64,000 bases of DNA from Palaemon carinicauda (lineage: Eukaryota > Arthropoda > Malacostraca > Decapoda > Palaemonidae), in NCBI RefSeq assembly GCF_036898095.1, contig NC_090746.1, positions 54,658,724-54,722,723 on the forward strand, given 5' to 3'. Each line of letters begins with the position of its first letter. The stretch's first letter is position 1. The notes below the pieces were generated by a model. It did no database searches. It saw nothing but the letters and a program-made list of their open reading frames with translations, and had not been told where the DNA came from. Of this stretch, positions 35,431 through 47,305 are shown one piece after another. The position numbers and the translations under genes were made by a program.

Positions 35431-38142
35431 ACTATAAAATGAACTTGTTTGTGCTTTTCATCAAGATTATGAAGAGAAGCTAGATTAACCAAGAAGAATT
35501 AAAGACTATTCTAAATCAACAGTCAGATTAATTACACAAGTACATTTTTCAAAAATAAATCGAAAATTTGAAATTTTAATACAATTTAGGAGAACTTTAA
35601 ATGCCAATGAACAAAAATAGTTTAATTACTCCAGCTAGATAGAGAAAAATTACAATAAGAATTTGAAGTAAACAACCCGATACAAGAGCTGAGACTGCGG
35701 TCAAGTTACCACACATTATCACAGTGCAATTAGGACATCAGTCATTATATAACATCTATTCTCTAGTACTGTAAAGTGCAAATTAATACAGTCATTATGT
35801 AATATACTTAACTGGCCTGAACTAGTAAATACCATGTACAGTATACTCTAACAGTACAATTAAACAAATGATAATCTGTAACCAAAAATTGGAATATTCT
35901 CCTGATGATTTACAGTACATTCTAAAAATACTTTTTTTAGAACTTTATGACCATGAAATATTACATAAGTGTGTTGTTTAGTATAACTTTGGAAGTTTCA
36001 GTATTTACCAAAAAAAGGGACCAAATTTAAAAAATGAAAAGGGAAATCTGAATACTAATGTTACGATTTGCTTTAAGATAATTAAACTTTAATCTATAAG
36101 CTAAGTAAACTCTAAAACTACTTGATTCTTGTGCAAATACTTTCAACACGGAAACAAAATGCAGTCTAGCAAAAATGTAACTTTTACAATGGAATATTGA
36201 CGTTTGGTGCAGTAATTGCATATAACTAATCAGTTCAGTACAAAAATACTGATTAAGTATAGTATATCAAGTGTGGCTATAAATTTTCCTATTCACTTAG
36301 ACTTATCTGTAGAAAAAATAACATTGTAAAAACACATATTTGCATGCCTTGTGGACATGGGATACTCTTCTAGCATTTAAAAGTACAAGTACACTTAAAA
36401 ATCAGATCCTTAAACACAATCTTGAAAACAATGAGATGATGCCATAAATATCTTTGTCTCAAAGCAGTTATGCTATACAGTGTTCAATCTTAACATTTAG
36501 TTTCACAAATATTCACTATCACCATATTACACAATCATTAGTATTGTATAGTAAAGGAAATATAACCACCAGAATGAAATGTGAGTGCAATAGACATTTA
36601 TATTGGTAGTTAAGGGCTGAAGCAAGAAACATCAAGACGAACTACAATTGGTATACAAGAAAGAATACAAAAACTACACAAAAAAGGATCCAAGGTTAAT
36701 GCCCTTGGTTCGCTTACACAAAATAGAAAGTATACAGTTACCAAGACTAAGTGTAAAATTATCTTAAAATCAATACAAAGTCTTTATCAGTTTACACACA
36801 GTAACTGTATAAGAAAACACAAAAAATAACAAAAAACTACTGACTATGAATTACATCTTTAAGGACCCAAGTTGTCCAGTCAATTTTCCACCAGTCCCAG
36901 CACAAAGAAAGACATATGGCCCTAAATTTGTTTTAAAAAAATAATCATGTGAATTTGGATTTTAATGAGGTTTTACAAGTCTACTACCAGATTTTCAGGG
37001 GTGTATTTTTAAAACCTCATTCAGATGCTGAAAATTATATGTATTATTTTTTCTTTGAGAAGACTTAAAATTGAGATTAATTTTGTTTTATCAATAGTTG
37101 TGTGTTGTCTTTGCAATACAGTGTGTTAAACCCTTGATATTCCTTTATTGCATGCATCAGTGATTTTCATCAAGATTACTGAAAAACACTGCCTTAAACA
37201 AGGAATACGAATAATACCTTTCAATGATACTGGGGCAAGTGTTGTGTAATAATGTGAAATCTTGGAAAATATCAGACCTAATACAGTACAGTATTTATAA
37301 TGATCTTGTTAGAACTGTATGTACTATTAGTCTAATTGTGTAATAAAGCATAATACTTATTTAAAGTTGGTATGTGAAATATCAAATAAAGCAAGATAAT
37401 TACCTAAAACTACTAACTTATACCATTAACTCTCTTACATACCATATGAACAGAAAACTGTATTATCAATATAAAAAAGTACAATTGTCAGTCCTCATCA
37501 ACTTATGCACATACCAAAACTATCAGCTATCCTAAAACTGCTATTTCTTGTTAGAAACAAAAAGGGGAACAAGAATAGCCTACAGTACAATATGTACCAT
37601 AAATTTCTCAACCACCTATATAGAATTTCAATACCTTTTAACCAGTCACAAAAGGTAATTGCCATTTTATAACACGACAAGCCACCAATAAAAATATATT
37701 AATCATATCCGAAATATACACACTACATCTAGTAAAGCTAGAACACAAACTAAATCATTATGAGATTGAAAAGGCACACATTAAAGCAGCAAATTCACCT
37801 CTATGAATCTATCAAATTCATTGTCAAAATACTCAATCTTACAGATTCACTCAAGGACTTCATAAATCACAGCACTTCAGTTTATTGTACAAATATGAAT
37901 GCATAAACATCTCTTCCATTATGGAAACTGGAAAATTGCATTAGCTATTCAACCCATTCATACTTGAATCCAAAACAGTGATTCACAATAAGAGTTTTGT
38001 TGCATAATTTTTCCCAATATTCAAACATTTTTACCAATTTTTGTATTAATATATCAAGACTCATAACCTTCTAATTGTCCTCTTTTTAACTTCTACATAA
38101 TTGCTGAAAAAATTATCTCTCCATACATTTGTCAAGGGATAA
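35431..38142 (-). other. AT-rich region, probable M6PR 3' UTR and flank
   Basis: 2.7 kb of low-G+C, apparently unique sequence directly downstream (minus sense) of the receptor stop codon, with no transposon motif. Candidate polyadenylation signals (tttatt on the plus strand, that is AATAAA on the minus strand) include 37881-37886, and another near 37145. Which one is used, and therefore how much of this region is transcribed, cannot be decided from sequence alone. Confidence 0.45.
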
Positions 38143-38301
38143 TTAGGGTGAAAGAAGGGCAGAGTCTCTATCAGTGTCTTGCAGATCTCTTGCCAGTCGT
38201 TCTTCAATGGGTGAATAACCATTGTATGTAGTTGGGGTACTTGCACTTACACTTGCATTTCCACAATACTGGTCACATCTGCATATTGCACCGCATCCAT
38301 C
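38143..38301 (-). CDS. M6PR: M6PR-like receptor, terminal coding exon
   Basis: Acceptor cag at 38302-38304, exon from 38301 to stop TAA at 38143-38145, 52 residues. It begins DGCGAICRCDQYC, equivalent to the ADGCDFVCRS stretch of vertebrate cation-dependent mannose-6-phosphate receptor tails (Cys residues there are palmitoylation sites). It contains YNGYSPI, a YxxPhi endocytosis signal (YSPI), and ends DSALLSP, a DxxLL signal two residues before the C-terminus as in the vertebrate tail (DDHLLPM), the motif bound by GGA adaptors. Phase 0 joins exactly to the exon at 42612-42738. The protein would ferry lysosomal enzymes from Golgi to endosome. Family identity is recognised from memory, not from a search. 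Confidence 0.85.
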   Translation of the reverse strand, partial: DGCGAICRCDQYCGNASVSASTPTTYNGYSPIEERLARDLQDTDRDSALLSP

Positions 38302-38689
38302 CTGTTTTTTAAAGAATGAATATCTCTTCAGTCTAGAATATACATCTAACGTTTTAGCAATAGCATATTCATGTAAAGATGGAATAGATGAAGGAATGCA
38401 ACTGCCAATAAACAACTAATTACAAAAAGATAAAAAGTACATGTAGGTTATGAACTTCATAGAAGTCTCATTGTCATGACCACCACATTAATCCCAACTA
38501 TGTCAGCCTTTTTCTTGAAGAGGATTAAAAAATGTGGTAAAGGCAATGACTTGACTTACAATTATTCTTACCTCTTTATACCTAAAATATTATTCACAAT
38601 TCTGGCCATCCTTTGCTTTGAACAGTCCCTACTAGGTATGCAGTTAATTAATTTCAAACTATTGCCTTTCCTTTCACAAAGCTCAATAC

Positions 38690-38770
38690 TACACAGTATT
38701 ATAAATTTCATTTTGGCTGTGAGGAAAATGTGGAATAATCTTCCCAATTAAATAGTTGAATCGGTTCAGT
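38690..38770 (+). mobile_element. Short LINE C-terminus fragment
   Basis: Plus strand reads ILAVRKMWNNLPN, a stop, then IVES, the WN.LP..I(V)ES pattern seen at the end of the LINE family at 5945-6450. Too short for clade assignment. Confidence 0.45.
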
Positions 38771-39300
38771 CCATGTCTCTGCCTGGCTACCCAATGGCAA
38801 GTCATATCCATCTACTCTCGGGAGCAGGAGAGGGGAGATGCCAGCATCACCGTTTCTCTATCCCTCCCTTCTTTCCACCGCCATCCTTCCTCGAACAACC
38901 AGGTTGGGTGGTTCAAAAGAGCTGTGCATGCACAGGCTTCTTTCTGGAAGAAGTTGTGGGCAGTCATAATTGGGGTCTAGGAATGGACCTAGGGCTTTAC
39001 CTGGCACCCGATCCAGCAGGCATGGCTGAACCCAAGGCTTTCCCTACAGTTCTCTTCATAAGGCTAGGACCCTTGAAGGAGACGAGTGCTGGATCAGGTA
39101 GTCCAACAAAGCAGTCCTCCACTTATCTACTGCCGCCTGCTCATGACTCCTCAGAAAGGGCGACGTTGTCACTCAAAATGAAGAGTTCCGAAGTGACTGA
39201 CTTTGGCAACTGGAGAGTATACAGTAGACATACTTCTCGGGATCCTTATCTGGTTGTTTATATCTTTTGTCTCTAAGCTAACTTTCTTTTAGAAACAGGA
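38771..39300. other. G+C-rich coding-like block, unassigned
   Basis: A 167-codon plus-strand frame (38773-39276) is Pro/Ser-rich with no known motif. Composition contrasts with the surrounding AT-rich intron and resembles the Gag-coding parts of the DIRS elements, so a retroelement Gag remnant is plausible but unproven. Confidence 0.35.
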
Positions 39301-39539
39301 AACCAAAGCCTCCCTTCTCTTCAAAATCTAGTTGACCCAATGGTTTACCTTCCCACTAGACAGCATGAGTTTCTTGTACTTCTCTGAAGACTCCAGGGTT
39401 GATAACCCTATTGACTTTGCAAAGTACGTCATTGCACCTGACCACTGGTTAAGTTAAAAGACAGCTTGGAGAGAGGCCATGGTAGACAATGCATGGCTGC
39501 CAACTCAGAGGCTGAGAAGAACTTAGAATCTACAATAGG

Positions 39540-40110
39540 ATAAAAGCAGCCTGGGGGAATTGGAGGGAGTTAGTAGGAGAGGTATGATAAAAGCAGCCTT
39601 GGGGAAGAGAAAAGAGCTAGCGGGAGTGATACATGATAAGAAAATTCCAATCAAGCTAAAAGTCAAGATCTATAGGACAGTAATAAGATCAGTGTTAATG
39701 TATGCATGGGAAATGTAGGCTCTAAGACAAAAAGAGGAAGCAAAGCTTGAGAGAACAGAGATGAGAATGTAGAATGGGAATATCACTGCTTGAAAGATTG
39801 GAAAATGATGAAATAAGATGAATAGCAGGCATAGTAAAGATTACATAGGTGATAGGTTGGTCACCACTGAGATGGTGTAGGCACGTGTTGGGGATGGTTG
39901 GTAGGGAAGGAGTGAGGAAGGCTTGCGAGTAGCCAGTAAGGAGGGGATTGAGAGGGAGGCAGAGAATTAGATGGCAAGATAAGATGAAGGATGATAAGGA
40001 GAGAAAAGGTTTGGTGGAAGAGGATGCCTTTGATATAAGGTATTGGAGAGGGTGCATCAGGCAACCGACCACTTAATGTAGGGATAATGGTGGGAAAAGA
40101 AGAAGCTCTG
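39540..40110 (+). pseudogene. RTE/L1-like LINE, C-terminal end
   Basis: Plus strand, several frames: RIKAAWGNWREL (present twice at 39540-39640 in a short tandem duplication), IPIKLKVKIYRTVIRSVLMY, then RRRLRGRQRIRWQDKMKDD-type text ending in RYWRGCIRQPTT and a stop. This is the usual C-terminal layout (IPxxLKxxxYxTVIRP, then a basic WxDxIKxD segment) of RTE/L1-like ORF2 proteins. The RT palm is absent. Antisense open frames at 39722-40072 are shadows. Confidence 0.7.
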
Positions 40111-40299
40111 GTATATAGTTTTTCTACCTTGACATTGGGAGTGGCAAGATCTTGTTTGACAGGCTAAATTTGTGAGCTCTTAGATCCACATATCTGATGG
40201 TTAACATGAGCCAGGGATAGGCCATTGAGGGGCTCAGAAGGTTACCTGTTCCAAGGATAGAACTGGGAATGTAATGGGCTGAAAAAGGCTAGGGATGGT

Positions 40300-42020
40300 C
40301 TAGAACAGCGGTGGAAGAACCCTGGCACTGAGGCCGGTAGAGACGTGAGTATCTCGTTCCCTTCCCTCTACTAATCCAGGTGGAAGGAAGGCCACGGCCT
40401 CATTCCATAGGGCCCGGGGAAAAGGTTCAACCGCCCCCAACTCTTGGTCTTACACAAACATGCAATGACAACCTCAGCCATCCTCTCAACTTGTTCTACC
40501 AAAGTCTCACACAATGTAGAAGGAACAGAGTCCACTGTCCAGGTAAGAAGGGCAAAGGAGGATGCTGAAGCTCCTCCATCAAGTAAGGAACAAAAAGTGT
40601 ACGTGGCCATACACTCCTGTCAACCCATGGCTACCAGGAAACCAGGGAGACCCAAGCCACCGTGGTGAGGAGCCATTACAGGGGGGGACTTGGAGGCCCA
40701 TTGCCTTGGCCCAGAACCACTTGGGTGTCATCCACCCCACCCAAAAGTGAGTTGATGTCGTAAGGAGCCCTATCCCTATGACCACAGCTGGTCTCCTTGG
40801 ACTTCTTCGACCTCTTTCTCTTCTTTTTCTTTTTCTTCAACATCTTAGAAGTGTCAGAATCGGAGTTGGAAGTCGAAGAGGAGAACGAGGAAGAGGAGTT
40901 GGAGGAGAAATAAGAATCAGCATGTTTCTTCCTCTTCTTAGCCCTCATCCAAGGCTCTGCAAGCAGAGTAGTCGAGATCTATGTGACTAATCACGACAAC
41001 GCTCCCCAAAAGGGGAGAATCCACAGGGATTGTTTCAACAGGAACCGCAACACTGGAAAACACTATCATGGAGGAGAGGGGCACACTTACAGGTACAGAG
41101 GGAGCGGGATACACAGGCATCGGACCGCAAGGCACAAGGATCGTGGTGAAGGGCACAGTGGAAGGGGTGATGAACGGGGTAACACCCAGCATCAGGGCTG
41201 AATTATGCCCAACTTTAGGGGTGACCCCTCAGGTGCTGGAGCCATTTATACTAACATAGTCTGCATGGAAACGTGTGAAGAGCCTCCGACTTTTGACAGG
41301 GTGAGGCAAAAACAGGGAACCCCACATGGAACCTGAACCTGAAAACTCAACGATATAGATCTGAGGACTCCTTGCTCCTGACGCATACTCCCTGGAGTGG
41401 GGACCATCTAAAGGTGTATTTGCAGGAGTGGCAGTGGCAGATGCACTCAATGAGGAGAAAGAAGAAACAAAAGACATCCTCAGTGTCTTCTTGGGTGTTG
41501 CCAAGACCGACCCCAAAGAAGGCTTGGCTCTCTTCCTCCCCCTCAAGGCATATGCTTGCTACTGCTCAGGAAGCCACAACCTACAGTCGGCACATGGGGA
41601 TGATTGCAAATAATCATGCCCCCTACAGGACGTGAGTGGGTGTTGGTCTACAGCCGGTTCTCCCTTTTCCTGAATCATAGTCCCCGGGACAAAGCCAGAG
41701 GTGTCTTCCAAGAAGCACCAACAAACAACGAACCCAAGTGTTAAACAGTGTCTCCGGTACTGTCGTGGATGTTGGCAAGAATTATACCCGAAAAGACTTT
41801 CCCGCTCTTCAAAGAATACGACCCCAATAATGGAAGGCCTATTGATAATGTCTCTGCCTGGTGATCTCCAGATAGGGGTTCGAGGCCTGCTCAAACTCTT
41901 AGTTCCTTTAGTGTCTGAAACCTCACCATCGTTAGTCTCTTGGGGATTGTACTCCTTGGTAGGGGAATGTCACTATCCCTTGTCTCTGCCATTCATGAGT
42001 GGCCTTAAAACCTTCAAAAT
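40300..42020 (-). pseudogene. Unassigned degenerate ORF, Ser/Lys-rich
   Basis: One minus-strand frame is largely open from 41894 to 40938 with about two stops (near 41556 and 41227). It changes frame near 40945 into KKRKKHADSYFSSNSSSSFS and DTSKMLKKKKKKRKRSKKS. The upstream part holds SPCADCRLWLPEQ, a Cys pair reminiscent of the N-terminal Cys segment of DIRS Gag, and long Ser/Thr/Pro-rich runs. No catalytic domain was seen. It could be a Gag-type protein of an unidentified retroelement or a decayed host gene. The plus-strand frames here are shorter. Confidence 0.4.
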
Positions 42021-42611
42021 GAGGATATAATTGTGAAAAATCATGCCCCTATCAACCATTTTTACTAAAAAGTATGAGAAAAAGATTTAAAAGCCTCAGA
42101 TAGAATGCAACAGTACAACTGTCCTTGTTGCAGCCAAAGAAAAAAGTGCAGAGTTTTTGACAGGAGGTTTGCCTATTCTTACCACCTGTTGTTAACCTTG
42201 TTAACAATGTCAACAGTGGTTCCAACTTCACTGAAGACATTAACTATTTTTAAGGACGACAGGTTTGTTTACACATAGAAACAAACAAGAATCACATTAG
42301 GTAAGTTGAAAAGGGTCTCATTCCTTACTGAAATGGGACTCATAGCTTGCCTAGCAGGATCTGTTTCATTTGTCTGCATACAGTATATAGATATACTGTA
42401 TATGGTTACATACTTTGATATAAATCATAATACTATATACAGCAATGGTTTGTAGGATTTAAGAACCGGGTACATTCAAGTTTAATTACCAAGTCCATTT
42501 CAGTTTTACTTATCAATACATGGGAAAAGTAAGCCAAATATCTTTTATTAATAAAAATTACCTGAAAATTACATGACAAAAATAGGAAATATAAAATAAT
42601 TTGGTACTTAC

Positions 42612-42738
42612 AGCCAGTATGTTGCCAAGTCGGAACCAGAATTCAACATTCGGGATCTGCTCAATACCCTTGGCACCCTTGACCAACCGAAGGTAAAAGA
42701 AGCCAAAAGTGAAGTATGCTCCAAAGGTGACGAACAAC
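42612..42738 (-). CDS. M6PR: M6PR-like receptor, internal exon
   Basis: Acceptor tttatttcaag before 42738, donor gtaagt after 42612; 127 bases, entering with one base of a split codon and leaving in phase 0. It encodes LFVTFGAYFTFGFFYLRLV (end of a membrane segment), then KGAKGIEQIPNVEFWFRLGN and ILA. The KGAKGIEQIP..FW..LGN.LA pattern matches [20 protein letters not shown] in vertebrate cation-dependent M6P receptors, at the start of the cytosolic tail. Joined to 38301-38143 it gives LA-DGC exactly as in the family. The luminal ligand-binding exons are not in the window. Confidence 0.88.
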
Positions 42739-42816
42739 CTTGAAATAAAAAATTTCCACTTAAATTTATGCTACATCTAAACTATAACATAATACTTCAT
42801 GGATATGGTGTGTTAA

Positions 42817-43886
42817 ATGGAGAAAAGTGGTGGTGAAACAGAGAGGTGCATGAATAAGTTAAAAAGAAAATCAAAAGCATTTGAGGACTGGAACGTAAGA
42901 CAGGCACAGGGAGCAGAGGAACAGTACAGAGAAGAGGAAAAAGATTCTAGGAGGAAAGTAGGTATAGCTATTGGAAGAGTAGTAGAGCAGTTAAATGAAA
43001 GGCTAGGAACAAAGGAAGGAGAAAAGGATATCTATAAGTTTTCAATGAGGAAAAGTCAAAGACAGGATTTGAGCCAATTGGTGGACATCAAGGATAAAGA
43101 TGGAAATATATTGCGTAAGGATGATGAAATTAAGAGATGGAAATATGTTGCATAAGGATGATGAAATTAAGAGATGGAGGGAATATTATGAGCAACTATT
43201 AAATACTGAAAATGAGAAAGAGAGCTGGGAGAAGCACAAAGGGTGGAGGGGCCAGTGATGGAGATACAGAATACTGAAGTGAAGCAGGTATTGAGTAAAA
43301 TGAAGAATGTAAAAGCACCAGGCCCATCAGACTTTCTAATTAAAATGGTCAAGACACTGGCTACAGAGGGGGTAGAATAGATGCTGGATTTATTGATAGC
43401 AATATGGGAAGAGGAAATAATGTCTAAAGACTGGGAGGAGAGTCTAGTGGCACCTATATTTAAATATAAAGGTGACAAATCATGGAATGCGGTAGCTAAA
43501 GGGGAATTAAACTAACAGAGCATGGTTTGAAAGTTTTGGAGAGGGTACTACATGAGAGGTTGAGAGATTGTAAAGATTGAGAAACCGCAGAATGGATTCA
43601 TGAGGGGGAGAGGGATTGTGGATGCCTTCTTTATAGTAAGGCAGTTACAGGAAAAGAGACTAGAGGGAAAACAGAAGCTCTCCTGTGCTTTTGAAGATTT
43701 AGAGAGGGCGTATGATAGAATACCAAGAGAAGTGATGTTTTGGTACTTGAGGAAGACGAAAGTCCTAAAAAGTTGGTTAGATTGGTAAAGATAATATACA
43801 AAAGATCAAGGAAAAAAGTAATAATAGCTGTTGGAGAAACCAAAACCTCTGAGGTTAGTATTGGATTACACCAGGGGTCAGCATTA
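42817..43886 (+). mobile_element. RTE/L1-like LINE RT remnant cut by DIRS-F
   Basis: Plus strand: basic connector (SKAFEDWNVRQAQGAEEQYR, 42817-43155), then in shifting frames EYYEQLLNTENE, NVKAPGPSDFLIKMV, WEESLVAPIFKYKGD, QNGFMRGRGIVDAFF, DLERAYDRIPREV (catalytic Asp) and SIGLHQGSAL. The text stops abruptly in the RT box at 43886, where DIRS-F begins. A tandem duplication of 37 bases (43111 and 43148) shifts the frame. The rest of the RT was not found on the far side of DIRS-F. Confidence 0.8.
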
Positions 43887-44370
43887 AGGGATTTTGACGA
43901 AGGAAAAATCTATTTCTGGGCGAGGAACCTGTGTCGCCCAGTGAAATGCTCCTTAAAGCACCATTTCAAAGGTATAAATACTGCTAAATATACCAGAGAA
44001 AAAAGTTGCATGGAATGCTAGGAATATATCCAGCTCGCTCACCCCTAAAGGGTGTCGGTATTAAAACTGGGGCAAGTGATCCCACTACCAGAGATCCCTT
44101 TCCAATTAGACTTCTCCCTCCTCAAAATCCCCCGTTACTACGAGGTGTCGTTCCCTACAGCTACTGCCCCCCCCCCCCCCCCCCCCACCGCCACCACCAC
44201 TACCTATCCTTCCTCCCATCATTCCTATTAGCACCCCAAGCTTGGGCCAGCCTAGGGTGAGGAAAAAGGAGGGAGGGTTCACTGGGCGACACAGGTTCCT
44301 CGCCCAGAAATAGATTTTTCCTTCGTCAAAATCCATTTTCTGGACTCAACCTGTGTCGCTCCGTGAAATA
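43887..44370 (-). repeat. DIRS-F 3' ITR and ICR
   Basis: ITR 43887 to about 44110: ggattttgacgaaggaaaaa, tctatttctgggcgagg and ctgctaaatataccagagaa, related to the DIRS-E ITR but diverged. ICR at 44278-44370: tcactgggcgacacaggttc, ctcgcccagaaatagatttt, then tccttcgtcaaaatccattt and tctggactcaacctgtgtcg. The ICR restates the two element ends in inverse. A C homopolymer (about 44166-44186) lies between them. Confidence 0.85.
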
Positions 44371-44399
44371 GTAATAGAGAATTGGTCCTATAAGCTTTG

Positions 44400-45240
44400 A
44401 AATACACAAAAAGTTAATGAACTAAATCAAAAATAGAGTAATTCAATTAAGCGTGTTTTACTAAAATCCTTAATATACCAATCTCTTAATTACACCTCAA
44501 ATCAAGGTCAATGTTAAGGTAGGGGGGAAAGGGAGGCCGCCCTGCTCCTTATTAGGAGACAAGGCACTAAGAGGGAAAATATATATGAAGATAGGACCCT
44601 GTTATAATGGTTGTCTTAAATCTGGAGGAACCACTATATCTTTTTAATCTTGGGCAATGTGGTACAGATTCCGGCTTGGTTCTTTAAATAAAGTACAGAA
44701 TCTATTGTCTGATTCCTTTCAGGGAAATGGTTCCTCCATCCTTTCTAATAAACAAAGGTCCCGAAGGTCTATTTAAATAGTTTTCCAGAGTGATAACTGG
44801 GCACAGAGATAGATCCTGTGGAAGTGGGACAATCTTCCACGGGGACCATCTATTCTGAGGACCCTCATTCTTTTCTAAGAATTTTCCATCTAGAGAGAAT
44901 AAAATTCCACCAGAAGAAAGAAATCAATATGATTTGGTTCTCTAGATAATGCTGAGTGTTCAGATAATCTGGCTCCTGAGGCTAAACTTATCAAAAATAA
45001 CGTCGTCCTAAGAAGCGCTATATAAGTGCATGAGTCAATATCAGAGTCAAAATCTAGATCAAGGACATCATCTACAATCCATGAAACAGACGAAAAATAC
45101 GAATCTGTAAGATTAAAATTGTACCCGATCTGAAATATTTTCTTTAAAGCAGATTTAACCATAGTAATAGTATTATTGGCTAGACCTCTTTCCAAGAAAG
45201 TTCTGAAAAAGGTAACTGCCAGATTCGTAGTCAGCGTCCG
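44400..45240 (-). pseudogene. DIRS-F tyrosine recombinase remnant
   Basis: Block 45195-44890: ERGLANNTITMVKSALKKIF (compare ESGLAANTITTIKSALKKIF in DIRS-E) and SLASGARLSEHSALSR (first catalytic Arg). Below 44890 the frame changes and reads NRWSPWKIVPLPQDLSLCPV and KGIRQ, then a stop. The HxxR and Tyr segments are not recognisable. Dead. Confidence 0.8.
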
Positions 45241-45479
45241 AACCTCTGAGTCTTCCAGAAATTGGCTAACTTCCTTACATCAGAATCATTTTCCAAAGGG
45301 TAGAACCTCATATACCTGACACTAGGGACAATGTGTTAAAAAGGGTTAATCTCAGCATCTCTTTGTGCTGCAAATCTCAGATAGTCCATAAAGTGAAGGC
45401 ACTCTGAATCCGTGAGGAAGCAGACACACTGTGAGATACAGTAGTACCATCCGTGCTAACTTGGTTCAGGAATCCGCCG

Positions 45480-46616
45480 AGGTCGGAGTCCTAGTTCCAC
45501 CAAGATTGGGAACCAGTTGCATTGGCCAATTGAGGGCTACGAGGGCAATCCAACCTTTGAAAGTCCTGAGCATGTCCAGGACTTTTAATAGCATGGTTAA
45601 AGGTGGAATCAGGTAAATCCTCCGTCAGTTGTTCCAATCTATGGACATGCCGTTTGTGACATAGGCCAGAGGGTCCAGGTTGGGGGCCACATGACATTGT
45701 GGCTTGTGGTTGGATTCCGTGGCAAATAGGTCTACTTGGAGACCCGGAACCTGTTGGCAGGTCCAGTTAAATTACTTTTTTTTTTTTTTGGCCAAGGACC
45801 ATTCCGACTCCTGCGGAGGTGTCCTTGGTAGAATATCCTCAACCACATTTCTAACTCCTGCCAGGTGAACAGCTTTGCCATTGAAAAGATAGCTACCATC
45901 ACTTGATTTGGAACCTCCCTTGTTAATGCAGTGGACTATCACTTGGCTGTCTAGAATTAGACTGATATGTTGTTTCTGTGACAGGGAAAGACTTATTAGA
46001 GTCAAGAACATTTCCTTGACTTCTAAGATATTGATGTGTAGTTGTCGGAGTGCCACTGTCCACAACCCCTGGACCTATTTGTATTGGGAATAGCCTCCTT
46101 AAACGCTTAGGGAGTCATCTAAATGGACCACCAATGTTGTCGCTGGGAATCGTAAAGGTACTGAGTTTGCTAGGTTTTTGACCTTCGTCCATTGTTGAAG
46201 TTTTTTCCCCATAGTGTAGGTGGAACCCGAGAAATTTTGTCTCGATATTTCTTGTTCTCTTTGGACCGCCAAACTCGATTGATGTCTTCTAGATTGACTC
46301 TCAGTAATGTGTCTGTTACTGAGGAAAACTGGAGTAACAGTAAACCTAGGATTCTTTCTTGGTTTCTCCGGGTCGTTAGTTTGTCCTTGAGAGATCCTCT
46401 TGTGTTTCTTACTATCTCTATCCTCTTCTGTGGTGGAATCAACCGCTTGTGTGTGGTCAGGATCCATTAAAGACCTAACCACTGGAAGCACGTTGCTGGA
46501 GAAAGACGGGACTTTTTGAAATTTATTCGGAAACCTAAGTATTCCAGAAATTTTATTACTTTGCCCGACGCCTTGTGGCATTCCTTGATGCTGTTGGCCC
46601 AGATAAACCAACCGTC
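45480..46616 (-). pseudogene. DIRS-F RT C-terminal half, RNase H, MT-like
   Basis: Minus strand: DGWFIWANSIKECHKASGKV, FLEYLGFRINFKKSRLSP, FQWLGL (RT palm and thumb); RNase H text with LHINILEVKEMFLTL, ISLILDSQVIVHCINKGGSK and VHLAGVRNVVEDILPRT. Several frames. It starts exactly at the insertion junction, so the catalytic L/DD box is divided between 46.6 and 56.2 kb. Confidence 0.8.
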
Positions 46617-46653
46617 TACTATGAGATTCAGGGCCTCTGTAACACGGTTTTTT

Positions 46654-47184
46654 GGACTTTGCTCCTTATCAAAGCATCGGATGTAGCTGAAAGTTGACAT
46701 ATGTATATTTTACAACCACACACAAATTTTGTCAGCATCATCAATAACCTAAACCCTATAGTTTTAATTTTTATAGAGTAAAAATGATCTAGCCGACGCC
46801 ATGGCCAGTGATAACGAGCCAAGAGTCAAAAACATTCATTACGTAAGCAATGTAAACACCTTTTGACAAAATTTTGCCCCGCCCATCCACCAGACACCCA
46901 TTCACTATGTTCCATCGGCTCTGAAACCCATAACAGTCAAGAATGGCTAACAGGATTTGGAATTGCTCCCGTGGTTGCAAAACTGCATTTGTCTTACGAC
47001 TTGCAACTTTATACAGGCAAGAGAAAGCCCGTGGCCATATTTACTATAGCCTGAATAGGTAATTATTCAGTTTTTAGTTTAAATCCAATGTTTATGGTCT
47101 GATTTGTATGTAGCGTAACATGATTATAATACTTGCAATGTCATTCAGGCTTTTGAACATTTCCATTAGCTATTCACTATGCCA

Positions 47185-47276
<92 letters not shown>

Positions 47277-47305
47277 TTGTATGTAAACAGTCTTTATATA
47301 ACTAT
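46654..47305. other. TIR element interior, left part
   Basis: No transposase motif on either strand. Contains a (GA)n microsatellite (47190-47276). A 63-codon frame on each strand (about 46790-47054) has no recognisable domain. Confidence 0.6.
47190..47276. repeat. (GA)n microsatellite
   Basis: About 85 bases of nearly pure GA with one gaaa interruption close to the end. The ER/RE and SL/LS repeat peptides across it are artefacts. Confidence 0.97.

Larger units (their letters stand above)
38302..42611 (-). other. M6PR-like intron filled with repeat remnants
   Basis: 4310-base intron with donor gtaagt at 42606-42611 (minus sense) and acceptor ttctttaaaaaacag at 38302-38316. It contains a LINE C-terminus fragment (about 38690-38770), a G+C-rich block (38770-39300), an RTE/L1-like LINE 3' end (39540-40110) and an unassigned degenerate coding-like region (40300-42020). 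Confidence 0.75.
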
